A DNA stretch of 57,729 nucleotides from CAIUPE01 sp046091665 (lineage in GTDB: Bacteria > Pseudomonadota > Alphaproteobacteria > Rhizobiales > Beijerinckiaceae): assembly GCA_046091665.1 (NCBI GenBank), contig JBJTCD010000093.1:1-57729 (forward strand), written 5' to 3'. This document shows positions 1-8,494 of the stretch, in pieces (positions within the stretch are counted from its first letter, which is position 1; every line of letters begins with the position of its first letter). The translations under genes were made by a program, and so were the position numbers. Below the pieces are notes generated by a model. The model searched no databases. It was not told where the DNA came from and worked only from the letters and a program-made list of their open reading frames with translations.

Positions 1-713
1 GTCGTATAGGGAATTGTGAAGCCTTCTTCAGGGCGCGGGTGTTCAGCGATTTTATCTTGTAGCTTTCTCGTGGCTGTAATCATCTCATTGGCGAGATGGA
101 TCGCGTTTAATCCTTTCGGCGCATCACTTGAATGGCATTCATGCCCTTTGCACCGCATGATACCCGAAATTTTTCCTTTATGCCCGATTGCCGGTTCCAT
201 CATGGTCGGCTCACCAATGATGATGAGAGAAGGGCGTGCCGCAAGCGTTGAAAAATTCTCAACGACGCTTCTGACGCCGACGCAACCGATTTCCTCATCA
301 AAACTGAAGACCATTTGGAGCGGACTTTTGAGCGCCTTGTGATCAAGGCTCTCAAGATGCGCCAATACGCAAGCGATGAACCCTTTCATATCGCTTGTGC
401 CACGACCAAAAAATTTCCCGTCGCGCTCCGTCAATGAAAAAGGATCGCTCGACCAGGCCTGTCCTTCAATCGGAACCACATCGGTGTGGCCCGAGAGAAG
501 CACACCGCCCGCTTGATTCTTTGGACCAATTGACGCGACAAGATTGGCCTTGGTGCGTTCTTCATTGAAAACAGGAATCGACTCAATGCCGCGATTCAAG
601 AGACGCGCGCGAATATAATCGATGAGATCCAGATTTGAACGCGCGCTGATCGTTGGAAATCCAACGAGATCGGCGAGGATCGTGGCTGCACGGGAAAGTT
701 TTTGATCATTCAT
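1..713 (-). CDS. argE: Acetylornithine deacetylase (ArgE/M20 family), 3' end outside window
   Basis: Zinc-dependent M20 amidohydrolase that removes the acetyl group from N2-acetylornithine or a related N-acyl amino acid in the cytoplasm. Translated from 713 leftwards it shows the M20 metal motifs: SGHTDVVP with the first ligand His, GRGTSDMKGF with the bridging Asp, and SFDEEIGCVG with the catalytic Glu pair. About 237 codons are present of roughly 380-430 usual for the family; the C-terminal part lies beyond position 1. The ATG overlaps the stop of the Rieske oxygenase gene (ATGA at 713-710), so the two are probably translationally coupled. That coupling suggests a catabolic substrate rather than arginine biosynthesis; this is inference. 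The subfamily call is good; the true substrate is unknown. Confidence 0.85.
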   Translation of the reverse strand, partial: MNDQKLSRAATILADLVGFPTISARSNLDLIDYIRARLLNRGIESIPVFNEERTKANLVASIGPKNQAGGVLLSGHTDVVPIEGQAWSSDPFSLTERDGKFFGRGTSDMKGFIACVLAHLESLDHKALKSPLQMVFSFDEEIGCVGVRSVVENFSTLAARPSLIIIGEPTMMEPAIGHKGKISGIMRCKGHECHSSDAPKGLNAIHLANEMITATRKLQDKIAEHPRPEEGFTIPYT

Positions 714-1846
714 GCCGAGAGACGATCCGCAAGCCACACAGCGAAATCATAATTCGGTCGCTCAAGATGCGAGAGATGTCCCGGCCTTGCGGCAGAAGAA
801 CACAGACCGCGATAGACACGTTCCGTGCAGCCTTTATCTTCAACATTGACTTCATCAAGCAGTGTTTTCAATTGATTGAAATGTTTCTCCGTGTCCGCGT
901 CGCCGAGAAAATCAGGTGACATGCCGCCGCCAAAATGCACCTGCACTTTTGAAGCGCCAAGCGGTTGCAAAGAGAGATACCAGAAATAACCCGGTGTGAG
1001 CGTGATCAATAATGTCGGGTATAGCGCGAGCAGATAGGTCATCCGACGACGCTCGCCGACCAGTCTCGTATTTTTCGGATGCGCCACGCCAATTGTGAAA
1101 GACGGATCTTTCAAGATCGTGTGATAGTTGAAATTTTTCTCACCCGGCGGGCAGATCATTTCATCAAGTTTGGAAAGACCGCCAATTGTTCCCGCATGAC
1201 AAACGGGCAGATGATAACTCTCCATAAAATTTTCGGCGAGAATTTTCCAATTGGTGTTCCAGACAAAATCTTCACTGAACGCTTCGCGATATGAGCCCAA
1301 ATCATAATCGGCGATCATTGCTTCAACATCGCCAAACTCCTCAGCGACAGGGCGCGCGTCTTTATTGAGGGAGACCATGACCCAACCAAGCCATTCCTCG
1401 CAGCGATATTGCGGCAAGCGGTAATCACTGACGGAGAAATCGACATTCTGTTTCATTGCCGGCGCGCCGCGCAAACAACCATCTGTGTTGTAACTCCAAC
1501 CATGATAGGGGCAGGTAATCACACGTTTATTGCCGCGCCCCTCCAGCATGGTTGACATGCGATGAAGACATACATTCGATAATGCGCGCAGCGTGCCGCT
1601 CTGATCACGGATGACCATGATTGGCTCACCTGCCAAATTTAACGTTAAATAATCGCCGGGATGTTCGAGACTCGAGGCGCGTCCAACGCACACCCACTCA
1701 CGCGCAAAAATCTTTTTTGTTTCAAGCTCGGCCAAAGCTTCAGAAGTATAAACGCTTTTTGGCATCGCGCGGGCTTTTTCAAAAGCCGTGCTGACATTGG
1801 CCACAAGCTCGGCGACAGCGGTTTGGGCGTCTAAAGCGTGTGACAT
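710..1846 (-). CDS. Rieske non-haem iron oxygenase, alpha subunit (GbcA/CntA-like)
   Basis: 378-residue oxygenase component of a ring-hydroxylating or N-demethylating Rieske system. The [2Fe-2S] motif is complete (C93, H95, C112, H115, as CLH...CPYH). The mononuclear iron motif lies at about 198-217 (NWKILAENFMESYHLPVCH), with ligand His 212 and His 217. Size and the C-terminal stretch resemble the quaternary-amine oxygenases (carnitine CntA, glycine-betaine GbcA) more than large aromatic dioxygenases, so a methylated amine substrate is plausible but unproven. No ferredoxin reductase partner is adjacent. The start at 1846 is preferred because an AGGAGAG ribosome site lies just upstream; an ATG 31 codons earlier lacks one. 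It overlaps the deacetylase gene by 4 bases and is divergent from the flavoprotein gene at 2040. Confidence 0.85.
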   Translation of the reverse strand: MSHALDAQTAVAELVANVSTAFEKARAMPKSVYTSEALAELETKKIFAREWVCVGRASSLEHPGDYLTLNLAGEPIMVIRDQSGTLRALSNVCLHRMSTMLEGRGNKRVITCPYHGWSYNTDGCLRGAPAMKQNVDFSVSDYRLPQYRCEEWLGWVMVSLNKDARPVAEEFGDVEAMIADYDLGSYREAFSEDFVWNTNWKILAENFMESYHLPVCHAGTIGGLSKLDEMICPPGEKNFNYHTILKDPSFTIGVAHPKNTRLVGERRRMTYLLALYPTLLITLTPGYFWYLSLQPLGASKVQVHFGGGMSPDFLGDADTEKHFNQLKTLLDEVNVEDKGCTERVYRGLCSSAARPGHLSHLERPNYDFAVWLADRLSA

Positions 1847-1884
1847 CGAACTCTCCTTGAGCCTTACGAGATACTTGTCAAATC

Positions 1885-1894
1885 TTGGCGCCAA
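1885..1894. promoter_or_regulatory. Palindrome in divergent promoter region
   Basis: TTGGCGCCAA is a perfect 10-base palindrome in the 193-base gap between the divergent Rieske oxygenase and flavoprotein genes. It could be an operator half-site, but no regulator gene is nearby and a 10-base palindrome can arise by chance. Confidence 0.2.
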
Positions 1895-2039
1895 ATCGAG
1901 CGCCCGGCAAGTTTTTGTTTTGCCTTTTGTAAAGTCCAAGCAGGATCAGGCCGGTTATCCAAGACGGATCAATTGACTTTTATCTGTGCGCGGCATCGCT
2001 TAGAAGGTTGAGAGTGTATCGAGTGGGAAGGGGCGGGGC

Positions 2040-3263
2040 ATGGCGGCCGAGACAATTCACACGGTGGTGATCGGGGGCGGTCAAGCAGGGCTTGCTGCGA
2101 GCGCCCATCTTTCCCAATGCGGTGTGAGCCATGTCGTTTTGGAGCGCAAGCGCATTGCCGAGCGGTGGCGGTCTGAACGCTGGGATTCGCTCGTTGCCAA
2201 TGGGCCCGCTTGGCATGATCGCTTTCCGGCTAAGACCTTTGATCGGATCGATCAGGATGGTTTTGCAACACGCGATATGATCGTCGAATATTTTGAAAAT
2301 TTTGCCAAAGAGATTCACGCACCGGTTCGCTCTCACGTCGAAGTGAAGAGCCTTACAAAAACGCGTGATGATTTATTCTATCTTGAAACATCATCGGGTG
2401 AGATCGAAGCTAAAAATGTGATTGTTGCGACAGGACCCTTTCAAAAGCCGATCATTCCGACGGTGATACCGAAAGAAGCAGGCTTTCATCAGATCCATTC
2501 ATCAACTTATCGTAATCCCGCTCAATTGCCAGAAGGCTCTGTGCTTGTCGTGGGCGCAGGTTCATCAGGCTCGCAGATTGCCGATGAATTAGTGCGATCG
2601 GGTCGAAAAGTGTTTTTATCCATTGGTCCGCATGATCGGCCGCCACGGCGTTATCGTGGCAAAGATTTTGTGTGGTGGCTCGGCGTGTTGGGAAAATGGA
2701 ACGCCACAACACGCGATCCCGCTAAAGAACATGTCACGATTGCGGTTAGCGGCGCACATGGCGGTCATACGGTTGATTTTCGTGAATTTGCTTCACGTGG
2801 CATGACTTTGCTTGGGCGCGCAGAAGATTATCATTCGGGCGTATTGAATTTTGCAACCGACATCAAAGCCAATCTTTTGAGGGGCGACGCGAATTATCTT
2901 TCCGTGCTTCGTGAGGCGGATGCTTATGTTGAAGCCAACAAGCTTGATATGCCGGAAGAGCCTGAAGCGCATGTGATCGGGCCGCTACCTGATTGCGTGA
3001 AAAATCCAATTCTCTCGCTTGATCTAAACGCAGAGGGCGTGAAAACCATTTTATGGTCCACGGGTTACGCGCTTGATTTTGGGTGGATCAAGCTTGACCT
3101 CTTTGACGAGAAAGGTCGCCCGAAACATCATCGCGGTGTTGCGACCGTGCCGGGTCTTTATTTCATAGGCTTGGCTTGGTTATCGCGCCGCGCCTCGCCC
3201 TTTATTTGGGGCGCATGGAGTGATGCCGAATATCTTGCCAAGCATATTGCGGCGCGCGGTTAA
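2040..3263 (+). CDS. FAD-dependent NAD(P)-binding monooxygenase-like protein
   Basis: 407-residue cytoplasmic flavoprotein of the flavin-containing monooxygenase / CzcO type. The N-terminal FAD dinucleotide motif is GGGQAGLA at about residues 12-19, and a second Rossmann motif, GAGSSGSQ at about 173-180, is the NADPH site. The C-terminal part carries the short ATG-type motif typical of this group (LWSTGYALDF). A G-rich ribosome site directly precedes the ATG. It is divergent from the Rieske oxygenase and may oxidise a related compound, but the sequence does not show the substrate. It ends 6 bases before a convergent small gene. Confidence 0.8.
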   Translation: MAAETIHTVVIGGGQAGLAASAHLSQCGVSHVVLERKRIAERWRSERWDSLVANGPAWHDRFPAKTFDRIDQDGFATRDMIVEYFENFAKEIHAPVRSHVEVKSLTKTRDDLFYLETSSGEIEAKNVIVATGPFQKPIIPTVIPKEAGFHQIHSSTYRNPAQLPEGSVLVVGAGSSGSQIADELVRSGRKVFLSIGPHDRPPRRYRGKDFVWWLGVLGKWNATTRDPAKEHVTIAVSGAHGGHTVDFREFASRGMTLLGRAEDYHSGVLNFATDIKANLLRGDANYLSVLREADAYVEANKLDMPEEPEAHVIGPLPDCVKNPILSLDLNAEGVKTILWSTGYALDFGWIKLDLFDEKGRPKHHRGVATVPGLYFIGLAWLSRRASPFIWGAWSDAEYLAKHIAARG

Positions 3264-3269
3264 ACGCGC

Positions 3270-3644
3270 TCAGTAGGTTTTCAAAAGCCGCTTGGCGTTT
3301 ACGAGTTTGGCCTTGCAATCTTGCTCTTCTCCAATGCGCTCAAGCCGCATAGCCCAGGAGACATCGCTCGCAATCGCTTTCATTTGCGTATGCGAGACAA
3401 GCGCGTCTTTCCGCAATTCGGAGCCGCGCGCGACGGCGCAATAAAACATATTCGACCATGAGAAGGGTTCATATTGGTCCTTCATCGCCGTGTTGAGGCG
3501 GGAAATATCGTCGGCACAGGACGTGGCAGAAGCGGGCCCCGCCATCAGGCCTGCCCCGACGACGAGACCGAAAGCGATGAAGATCTTCGCCACTAATGGC
3601 CAATCGAGACGGGATTGGATTGCCGGAGCGGGCGCGCGGTTCAT
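3270..3644 (-). CDS. Small exported hypothetical protein
   Basis: 124 residues. The N-terminus has a basic start, one hydrophobic segment (about residues 15-38) and an AxA-like cleavage region before SCADD, so it is probably exported. The mature part has three cysteines (in SCADD, FYCAV and QDCKA) and is otherwise polar. I do not recognise a family. An in-frame upstream ATG at 3692 exists, but the start at 3644 gives a standard signal peptide. Convergent with the flavoprotein gene. Confidence 0.6.
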   Translation of the reverse strand: MNRAPAPAIQSRLDWPLVAKIFIAFGLVVGAGLMAGPASATSCADDISRLNTAMKDQYEPFSWSNMFYCAVARGSELRKDALVSHTQMKAIASDVSWAMRLERIGEEQDCKAKLVNAKRLLKTY

Positions 3645-3787
3645 AGTGTGCTTTATACCAAAACGCCGCTTTTCTAGAAAGAGGGCGTACAAAACGACCG
3701 CTTTTCATGCCTTTTATAAGATTTCAAGCCAGAATGCCCACGGTTAGACCTCTGGTTGGCCCGATTTTTGTTAATCCGATGCTAAGC

Positions 3788-3808
3788 ATAATCGGCTATG
3801 CCGATTAT
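3788..3808. promoter_or_regulatory. Perfect inverted repeat upstream of fliN-like gene
   Basis: ATAATCGGC and GCCGATTAT form 9-base arms around a TAT spacer, about 40 bases before the fliN-like start. The spacing and AT-rich flank (TATATAAG follows) fit an operator over a promoter. No T-run follows, so it is not a terminator. Confidence 0.4.
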
Positions 3809-3847
3809 ATAAGTTCATGTGGTTGTAAGTGTGCGTAGGAGGGGGCC

Positions 3848-4135
3848 ATGTCCGATGACAGCAAGACAGGCACGACCGAGACGGATGCTCTTGGGTACCA
3901 ATTCAAGAAAATCGAGAATGTCGAAACCAAGCTCACCGTTGAAGTGGGCTCCACCTTCATCACCATCCGCGATCTTTTGAAATTGAATGTCGGCTCGGTG
4001 GTTGAGCTTGATACGGTGGCTGGCGAACATTTGCGGATTATGGTCAATGGCGTCCCCGTGGCGCGGGGTGAAATCGTGATCATGGGCGAGACGCTCGGGA
4101 TTCGGTTTACTGATGTGATCACACCCGAAAATTAA
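3848..4135 (+). CDS. fliN: FliN/SpoA (C-ring) domain protein, solitary
   Basis: 95-residue protein consisting of a short polar N-terminus and one SpoA domain (about residues 24-93). Landmarks are VEVGSTFITIRDLLKL, the central GSVVELD turn, and VARGEIVIMGETLGIRF, typical of FliN. FliN is the main component of the flagellar switch C-ring and interacts with FliM and FliH. A strong AGGAGGGGG ribosome site precedes the ATG. No other flagellar or type III secretion gene is in the window, which is unusual because fliN normally sits in a fliM-fliN-fliG cluster. It may be a displaced flagellar gene or a second FliN paralogue. Confidence 0.8.
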   Translation: MSDDSKTGTTETDALGYQFKKIENVETKLTVEVGSTFITIRDLLKLNVGSVVELDTVAGEHLRIMVNGVPVARGEIVIMGETLGIRFTDVITPEN

Positions 4136-4189
4136 AACGCGCGTTGCCCCCACTTTCCGCGGCGTCAAATTCTCGCTATTACCATCGAC

Positions 4190-4594
4190 ATGCGATTAAG
4201 CGTGCCATTGAAAAAAGTCTCTCTGCTCGGCGTCGTTCCTTGGGGGCGGCAACTTCAGTCACTTTGCCTTGCCTATCTCTTATTTTTCAGCGCGGTTCTC
4301 GCCGGTGCCCATGCGCCTCCTGCTTTTGCGCATGAGGATGCGTCGCTCCATCAGGTTCTTTGCGGAACCGATGCAGGCGCCGATCAAACGCCGATCCGTG
4401 ATCACGATGGGAATGAGTTCACTTGTTGCGTACCAGCGCTTTCGGCTGTTCTGTCTCTTCCTTCGCTTTACGCCAAGCGGGTTGATAATGAGCCTGCGCT
4501 TTTAGATAGATTACTTCCCGCGTCTTACAATCCTGTCGCAGGTTATCCTTTATCCGCGCCCGGAATGTTGCGCGCGCCTCCTCTGATGGTCTGA
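4190..4594 (+). CDS. Exported DUF2946-like protein
   Basis: 134 residues with an N-terminal hydrophobic segment (about 23-46) ending in AHAPPAFAHE, a likely signal-peptidase site. The exported part has a His/Cys-containing stretch (HQVLCG, then FTCCVP) and ends in RAPPLMV, like DUF2946 proteins whose C-termini end in a similar RAPP motif. DUF2946 proteins usually accompany copper chaperones or TonB receptors, and here the PCuAC gene follows after 47 bases, so a periplasmic role in copper handling is inferred. Family membership is by pattern only. Confidence 0.55.
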   Translation: MRLSVPLKKVSLLGVVPWGRQLQSLCLAYLLFFSAVLAGAHAPPAFAHEDASLHQVLCGTDAGADQTPIRDHDGNEFTCCVPALSAVLSLPSLYAKRVDNEPALLDRLLPASYNPVAGYPLSAPGMLRAPPLMV

Positions 4595-4641
4595 TTTTTT
4601 TAAAAGCTTGAATTCACAGACCTATTCTTCAGGAGTTTCTC

Positions 4642-5145
4642 ATGCGGTTTTCCGCTTTTGTCCGCGTTGCGGCTTTTCTTTCTCTTATTCTTCTTCCTGT
4701 CGCCGTGATGGCACATGGTTTCAAGCTCGGCACACTTGAAATCGGCCATCCTTGGACGCGCGCCACACCGAATGGCGCAGATGTTGCGGGTGGTTTTTTT
4801 AAAATTACCAATAATGGCACTGAAGAGGATCGCTTGGTTTTGGTAACCATCGAGGGCATCGCGCGCGTTGAAATTCACGAAATGAAAACTGAAAATGGCG
4901 TGATGAGCATGCGTCCTTTGAAAGACGGTTTGCCTATTCCCGCCGGTGCCACTATTGAATTAAAGCCCGGTTCGTTTCACGTGATGATGTTTGGCCTCAC
5001 GCAGCCTTTCGTTGAAGGCACAATGGTGAAAGGCAAAGTCACATTCGAAAAAGCGGGTTCTGCCGATATTGAATTCAAGGTTGAAGCGGTAGGTGCCAAT
5101 CCGGCTGAAAAACATCAGCATGGTACCACGACAACAACGAATTGA
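4642..5145 (+). CDS. Periplasmic copper chaperone, PCuAC family
   Basis: 167 residues: signal peptide (about 1-24, ending VMAHG) and a PCuAC cupredoxin-like domain (about 27-150). The Cu(I) motif is visible as H79-x-M81, M90, H113-x-M115, matching the H(M)x10Mx21HxM pattern of the family. The C-terminus adds EKHQHG and a Thr run, so it may have an extra His site. PCuAC proteins deliver copper to the CuA centre of cytochrome oxidase together with Sco. An AGGAG site precedes the start. Probably cotranscribed with the DUF2946-like gene. Confidence 0.9.
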   Translation: MRFSAFVRVAAFLSLILLPVAVMAHGFKLGTLEIGHPWTRATPNGADVAGGFFKITNNGTEEDRLVLVTIEGIARVEIHEMKTENGVMSMRPLKDGLPIPAGATIELKPGSFHVMMFGLTQPFVEGTMVKGKVTFEKAGSADIEFKVEAVGANPAEKHQHGTTTTTN

Positions 5146-5157
5146 TTTTGTTTAATC

Positions 5158-5838
5158 TCAGCGCGCGGTATTCAGCGAAATCGTTCTGACTGCCGCGTGC
5201 AACTCATCGAAATGATCAATCAGAAGATCCGGCGCGAGCATATCAATCGGCATGTCGCTATAGCCAAAGCGCACGCCGATCACCGGGAGTTTGGCATTGC
5301 GTGCGGTATCAATATCGGTCGCCGTATCGCCAATCATGATCGCGTGATGGGATTGCCCGCCCGCTCTTTCAATCGTCGAAAAGAGATGCCGCGCATCAGG
5401 TTTTTGATAGGCAAAACTGTCGCGCCCGCAAATCGCTTTGAAGTGATCCGCGACCCCAAGTTTTTCTAAAAGCAGGATCGCCAAGCGTTCCGTCTTATTG
5501 GTGCAGACAGCCAGATCATGACCTTCAGCGCATAAAGTCTTGAGCGCCATCTCAGCGCCGGGAAAAAGATGCGAGCGCTCGGCAATGCGGGTCTCATAAT
5601 GCGCGAGATAATCTTCAAAGAGCGACTCAAGCCGCGGCTCGGTGAGCGGCAAGTTGGAGACGGCAAAAGCGCGTTGTAAAAGCGCCCGTGCGCCCGCCCC
5701 GGCAAGACCAATCGCTTCCTCATGCGGGAGCGCGGTTAGGCCCTCGCGCGCAAGAATATGATCAAGCGTGCCCAGAATATCGGGGGCGGTGTGGGCAAGC
5801 GTGCCATCGAGATCAAAAACGATTGTCGGTTTGGTCAT
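5158..5838 (-). CDS. gph: Phosphoglycolate phosphatase (HAD family)
   Basis: 226-residue HAD-type hydrolase that dephosphorylates 2-phosphoglycolate, a product of RuBisCO oxygenation or DNA repair. HAD motif I is FDLDGTLAHT near the N-terminus, motif II is the VCTNKT region, motif III is the Lys of YQKPDARH, and motif IV is MIGDTATDID. The start at 5838 puts motif I a few residues from the N-terminus as usual; an upstream ATG at 5850 has no better ribosome site. It is divergent from rpiA, with 138 bases between. Other HAD phosphatases share this layout, so the substrate is less certain than the family. Confidence 0.85.
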   Translation of the reverse strand: MTKPTIVFDLDGTLAHTAPDILGTLDHILAREGLTALPHEEAIGLAGAGARALLQRAFAVSNLPLTEPRLESLFEDYLAHYETRIAERSHLFPGAEMALKTLCAEGHDLAVCTNKTERLAILLLEKLGVADHFKAICGRDSFAYQKPDARHLFSTIERAGGQSHHAIMIGDTATDIDTARNAKLPVIGVRFGYSDMPIDMLAPDLLIDHFDELHAAVRTISLNTAR

Positions 5839-5976
5839 GTCCCGAGCCATGATGGAAATGAATGCGGGCGTCAATTCTCCGCGTCTGATTTATGGCTAGC
5901 TCTTGGCTTTTTGGGCCGAGTGGGACATGGAGAAGGGCGAATTAACGCTTTGAGTCCGCTCGTGATGGGGTCCCTT

Positions 5977-6678
5977 ATGTCGATGGATGAGTTGAAAAAA
6001 GCCGCTGCAGCAGAAGCGCTCATTTTGGTTGAAAGCGGCATGCGCTTGGGCCTGGGCACCGGTTCCACGGCCAAAATCTTTGTCGATCTTCTCGCCGAGC
6101 GCATGAATCGCGAGGGTTTGAAGCTCATCGCTGTGCCGACATCGGAAGCGACGAGGCAACAGGCGGAGGCTCTTGGCATTCCACTCACAACGCTTGATGA
6201 AACGCCCGAGCTTGATTTGGCAATCGATGGTGCCGATGAGCTTGATGCGGACCTTAATTTAATCAAAGGCGGGGGTGCCGCGCATTTACGTGAAAAAATC
6301 GTCGAACTTTCAGCCAAGCGTTTTGTTGTCATTGCGGATGAAAGCAAAGAAGTGCAAACGCTTGGAAAATTTCCGCTGCCTCTTGAAGTTGCGCCTTTCG
6401 GTTTGGAAGCGACAAAAGCGCGATTGAAACGTGCGATTGAAAGCACGGGATCGGCGGGCGAATTACGCTTGCGTGTTAAAGCCGATGGCGGCATTGTGAA
6501 AACCGATGGTGGGAATATTATTCTCGATGCACATTTAGGTGTAATCCATAATCCGGCGCATCTTGCTGAGATACTTGATCATGTCACAGGTCTTGTCGAA
6601 CATGGTTTATTCATCGGAATGGCTGAGCGGGCCTATCTTGCCACACGCGAAGGCGTGCGCGTGATCAAACGTACATAG
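5977..6678 (+). CDS. rpiA: Ribose-5-phosphate isomerase A
   Basis: 233-residue aldose-ketose isomerase interconverting ribose 5-phosphate and ribulose 5-phosphate in the pentose phosphate pathway. Family signatures are GLGTGSTA (phosphate loop), the AIDGADELD catalytic Asp loop, KGGGAAHLREK with the catalytic Glu/Lys, and the KADGGIVKTDGGN substrate loop. Length is typical. I chose the ATG at 5977 (MSMDELK), which has a GGGG site 6 bases upstream; the ATG at 5965 would add 4 residues. The gor gene follows after 24 bases, so the two likely form an operon. Confidence 0.95.
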   Translation: MSMDELKKAAAAEALILVESGMRLGLGTGSTAKIFVDLLAERMNREGLKLIAVPTSEATRQQAEALGIPLTTLDETPELDLAIDGADELDADLNLIKGGGAAHLREKIVELSAKRFVVIADESKEVQTLGKFPLPLEVAPFGLEATKARLKRAIESTGSAGELRLRVKADGGIVKTDGGNIILDAHLGVIHNPAHLAEILDHVTGLVEHGLFIGMAERAYLATREGVRVIKRT

Positions 6679-6702
6679 AGATAAAATTTACGGAGCGCGC
6701 GG

Positions 6703-8058
6703 ATGTCATTTTTTGATGTTGATCTTTTTGTTATAGGTGGCGGCTCGGGCGGCGTGCGCGCGGCGCGCATTGCCGCGTCTTACGGCGCAAAGGTGATGCT
6801 CGCTGAAGAGTATCGCATGGGCGGTACTTGCGTCATTCGTGGCTGTGTGCCGAAGAAACTCTATGTGCAAGCGAGCCGCTTCGCTGATGATTTTGAAGAC
6901 GCGCGCGGCTTTGGCTGGTCGGTTGAGGATGCGCATTTTGATTTTGCAAAATTAAAAACCGCAAAAGACAAAGAAATCGCGCGGCTTGAAGGGCTTTATC
7001 GCCAGACTTTGGAAAAGAATGGCGTTGAAATTGTCGCAGAGCGCGCCACGCTCACGGCGCCGCATGAAGTGGCGCTTGCGGATGGTCGTCTTATTCGGGC
7101 GCGCTATGTCTTGGTCGCAACCGGCGGCGCGCCGTCTTTTCCTGATGCCACGCCCGGCATTGTTCAAGCCGAAGATTCAAATGCATTTTTTGAGTGTGAC
7201 TCGTTGCCGAAATCGCTCGCGATTGTCGGGGCTGGTTATATCGGCGTCGAATTTGCCTGTCTCTTGCAGCGCTTGGGTGTAAAAGTTACGCTCATAACAA
7301 GGCGCGATTTGGTTTTACCGAAATTTGATCATGATCTACGCCAAGGTTTGCATGATGCCATGATCGCAAGCGGTATAAAAATCATCACGGGCAATGATGT
7401 TGAAACGATCTCGGGCCATCGTGGCAATCTTTCGCTTCAACTTCATGGTGGTGTCATTGTGGATGTTGAACGTGTGATTTTCGCCACCGGCCGCAAGCCG
7501 AACATAAAAGGCTTGGGTCTTGAGGCGCTTGGTGTTGCGCTTGATGCGCAAGGCGGCATTAAAGTTGATGCCTATTCAAAAACAGATCTTGATTGGCTTT
7601 ATGCGGTGGGTGACGTCACAAACCGAGTGCAACTCACACCGGTCGCCATACGTGAAGGTCATGCGTTTTCCGATACGGTCTTTGGCAAACGCCCGACGGC
7701 GGTCGATCTTGGCCCTGTTCCCACAGCCGTGTTTTCAACGCCTGAAATCGGTACTTGTGGATTGACAGAAGAGGAAGCGCGCAAAGCGCATGAGGTGGTG
7801 CTTTATCGCACAAGCTTCCGCCCGATGAAGGCGACGCTTTCAGGCCGCTCTGAAAAAGTCATGATGAAAATTCTCGTCGATAAACAAAGCGACAAAGTGC
7901 TTGGCGTGCATATTTTGGGCGAGGGTGCTGGCGAAATGATTCAGCTTGTCGGCATCGTGATGCGCATGGGCGCGACCAAACGCGATTTTGACTCAACGCT
8001 TGCGGTACATCCGACAGCTGCGGAAGAATTGGTGACGATGCGCACGCCGGTGGGGTGA
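6703..8058 (+). CDS. gor: Glutathione-disulfide reductase
   Basis: 451-residue flavoprotein disulfide reductase that keeps glutathione reduced with NADPH. The FAD motif is GGGSGG near residue 13. The redox-active pair is C43/C48 within GGTCVIRGCVPKK, the glutathione reductase version of the motif rather than lipoamide dehydrogenase. The NADPH Rossmann motif is GAGYIGVEF, and the C-terminal catalytic His-Glu pair is in HPTAAEE. Length matches the alphaproteobacterial enzyme. It follows rpiA, a source of context for NADPH supply by the pentose pathway. Confidence 0.95.
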   Translation: MSFFDVDLFVIGGGSGGVRAARIAASYGAKVMLAEEYRMGGTCVIRGCVPKKLYVQASRFADDFEDARGFGWSVEDAHFDFAKLKTAKDKEIARLEGLYRQTLEKNGVEIVAERATLTAPHEVALADGRLIRARYVLVATGGAPSFPDATPGIVQAEDSNAFFECDSLPKSLAIVGAGYIGVEFACLLQRLGVKVTLITRRDLVLPKFDHDLRQGLHDAMIASGIKIITGNDVETISGHRGNLSLQLHGGVIVDVERVIFATGRKPNIKGLGLEALGVALDAQGGIKVDAYSKTDLDWLYAVGDVTNRVQLTPVAIREGHAFSDTVFGKRPTAVDLGPVPTAVFSTPEIGTCGLTEEEARKAHEVVLYRTSFRPMKATLSGRSEKVMMKILVDKQSDKVLGVHILGEGAGEMIQLVGIVMRMGATKRDFDSTLAVHPTAAEELVTMRTPVG

Positions 8059-8095
8059 GGTCTGATCCGAAACGTTCAGGATTTAGGTGTCGGCA

Positions 8096-8488
8096 TTAAG
8101 CCAAATCTGTTCTCAAAAAATCATCGCCTTTGTAAAGCAAAGCGACACCACTTTCTTTTGCGGCGGCATAAGAAAAACAATCACCGAGATTGAGTTGAGC
8201 GGGATGGCCTTGGCCTTTACCATAACGCGCAAAGGCATCGATGGCGTGATCAGCGGTATGCTCGGTAACTGGTGTTATGTGCGCGCCAATTTCACTCAAA
8301 AAACTTTGCGTGATGAGTTTTGCTTTTTCGACGCTACATGGCACAAGCGTTGAAAGACGCATCACCGTTTCGAGCACCACAACGGGCGATGTGTAGACAT
8401 GGTCTGCGCGTTCGATGCGGCTCAAAAACAGCATCTCTTCAGGCTCTTGCCGGAGAATCGCGATGATGGCTGATGTATCGATAAACAT
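8096..8488 (-). CDS. vapC: VapC-type PIN-domain ribonuclease toxin
   Basis: 130-residue PIN domain. The acidic metal-binding residues are in place: D4 (FIDTS), E40 (VVLET), D103 (LNLGDCF) and the D122/D123 pair (GDDF). VapC toxins are Mg-dependent ribonucleases that cleave tRNA or rRNA and stop growth unless bound by VapB. It starts 6 bases after the end of the antitoxin gene, the usual antitoxin-first order. The C-terminal pattern (LNLGDCFSYAAAKE) is that of the VapC subgroup paired with PSK-type antitoxins. Confidence 0.92.
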   Translation of the reverse strand: MFIDTSAIIAILRQEPEEMLFLSRIERADHVYTSPVVVLETVMRLSTLVPCSVEKAKLITQSFLSEIGAHITPVTEHTADHAIDAFARYGKGQGHPAQLNLGDCFSYAAAKESGVALLYKGDDFLRTDLA

Positions 8489-8494
8489 GGGGCT

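Noticed and set aside
5871..6494. Open frame of about 207 codons opposite rpiA
   Set aside because: Antisense to a certain gene; residues are Ser/Arg-rich low-complexity text typical of a shadow frame, with no motif.
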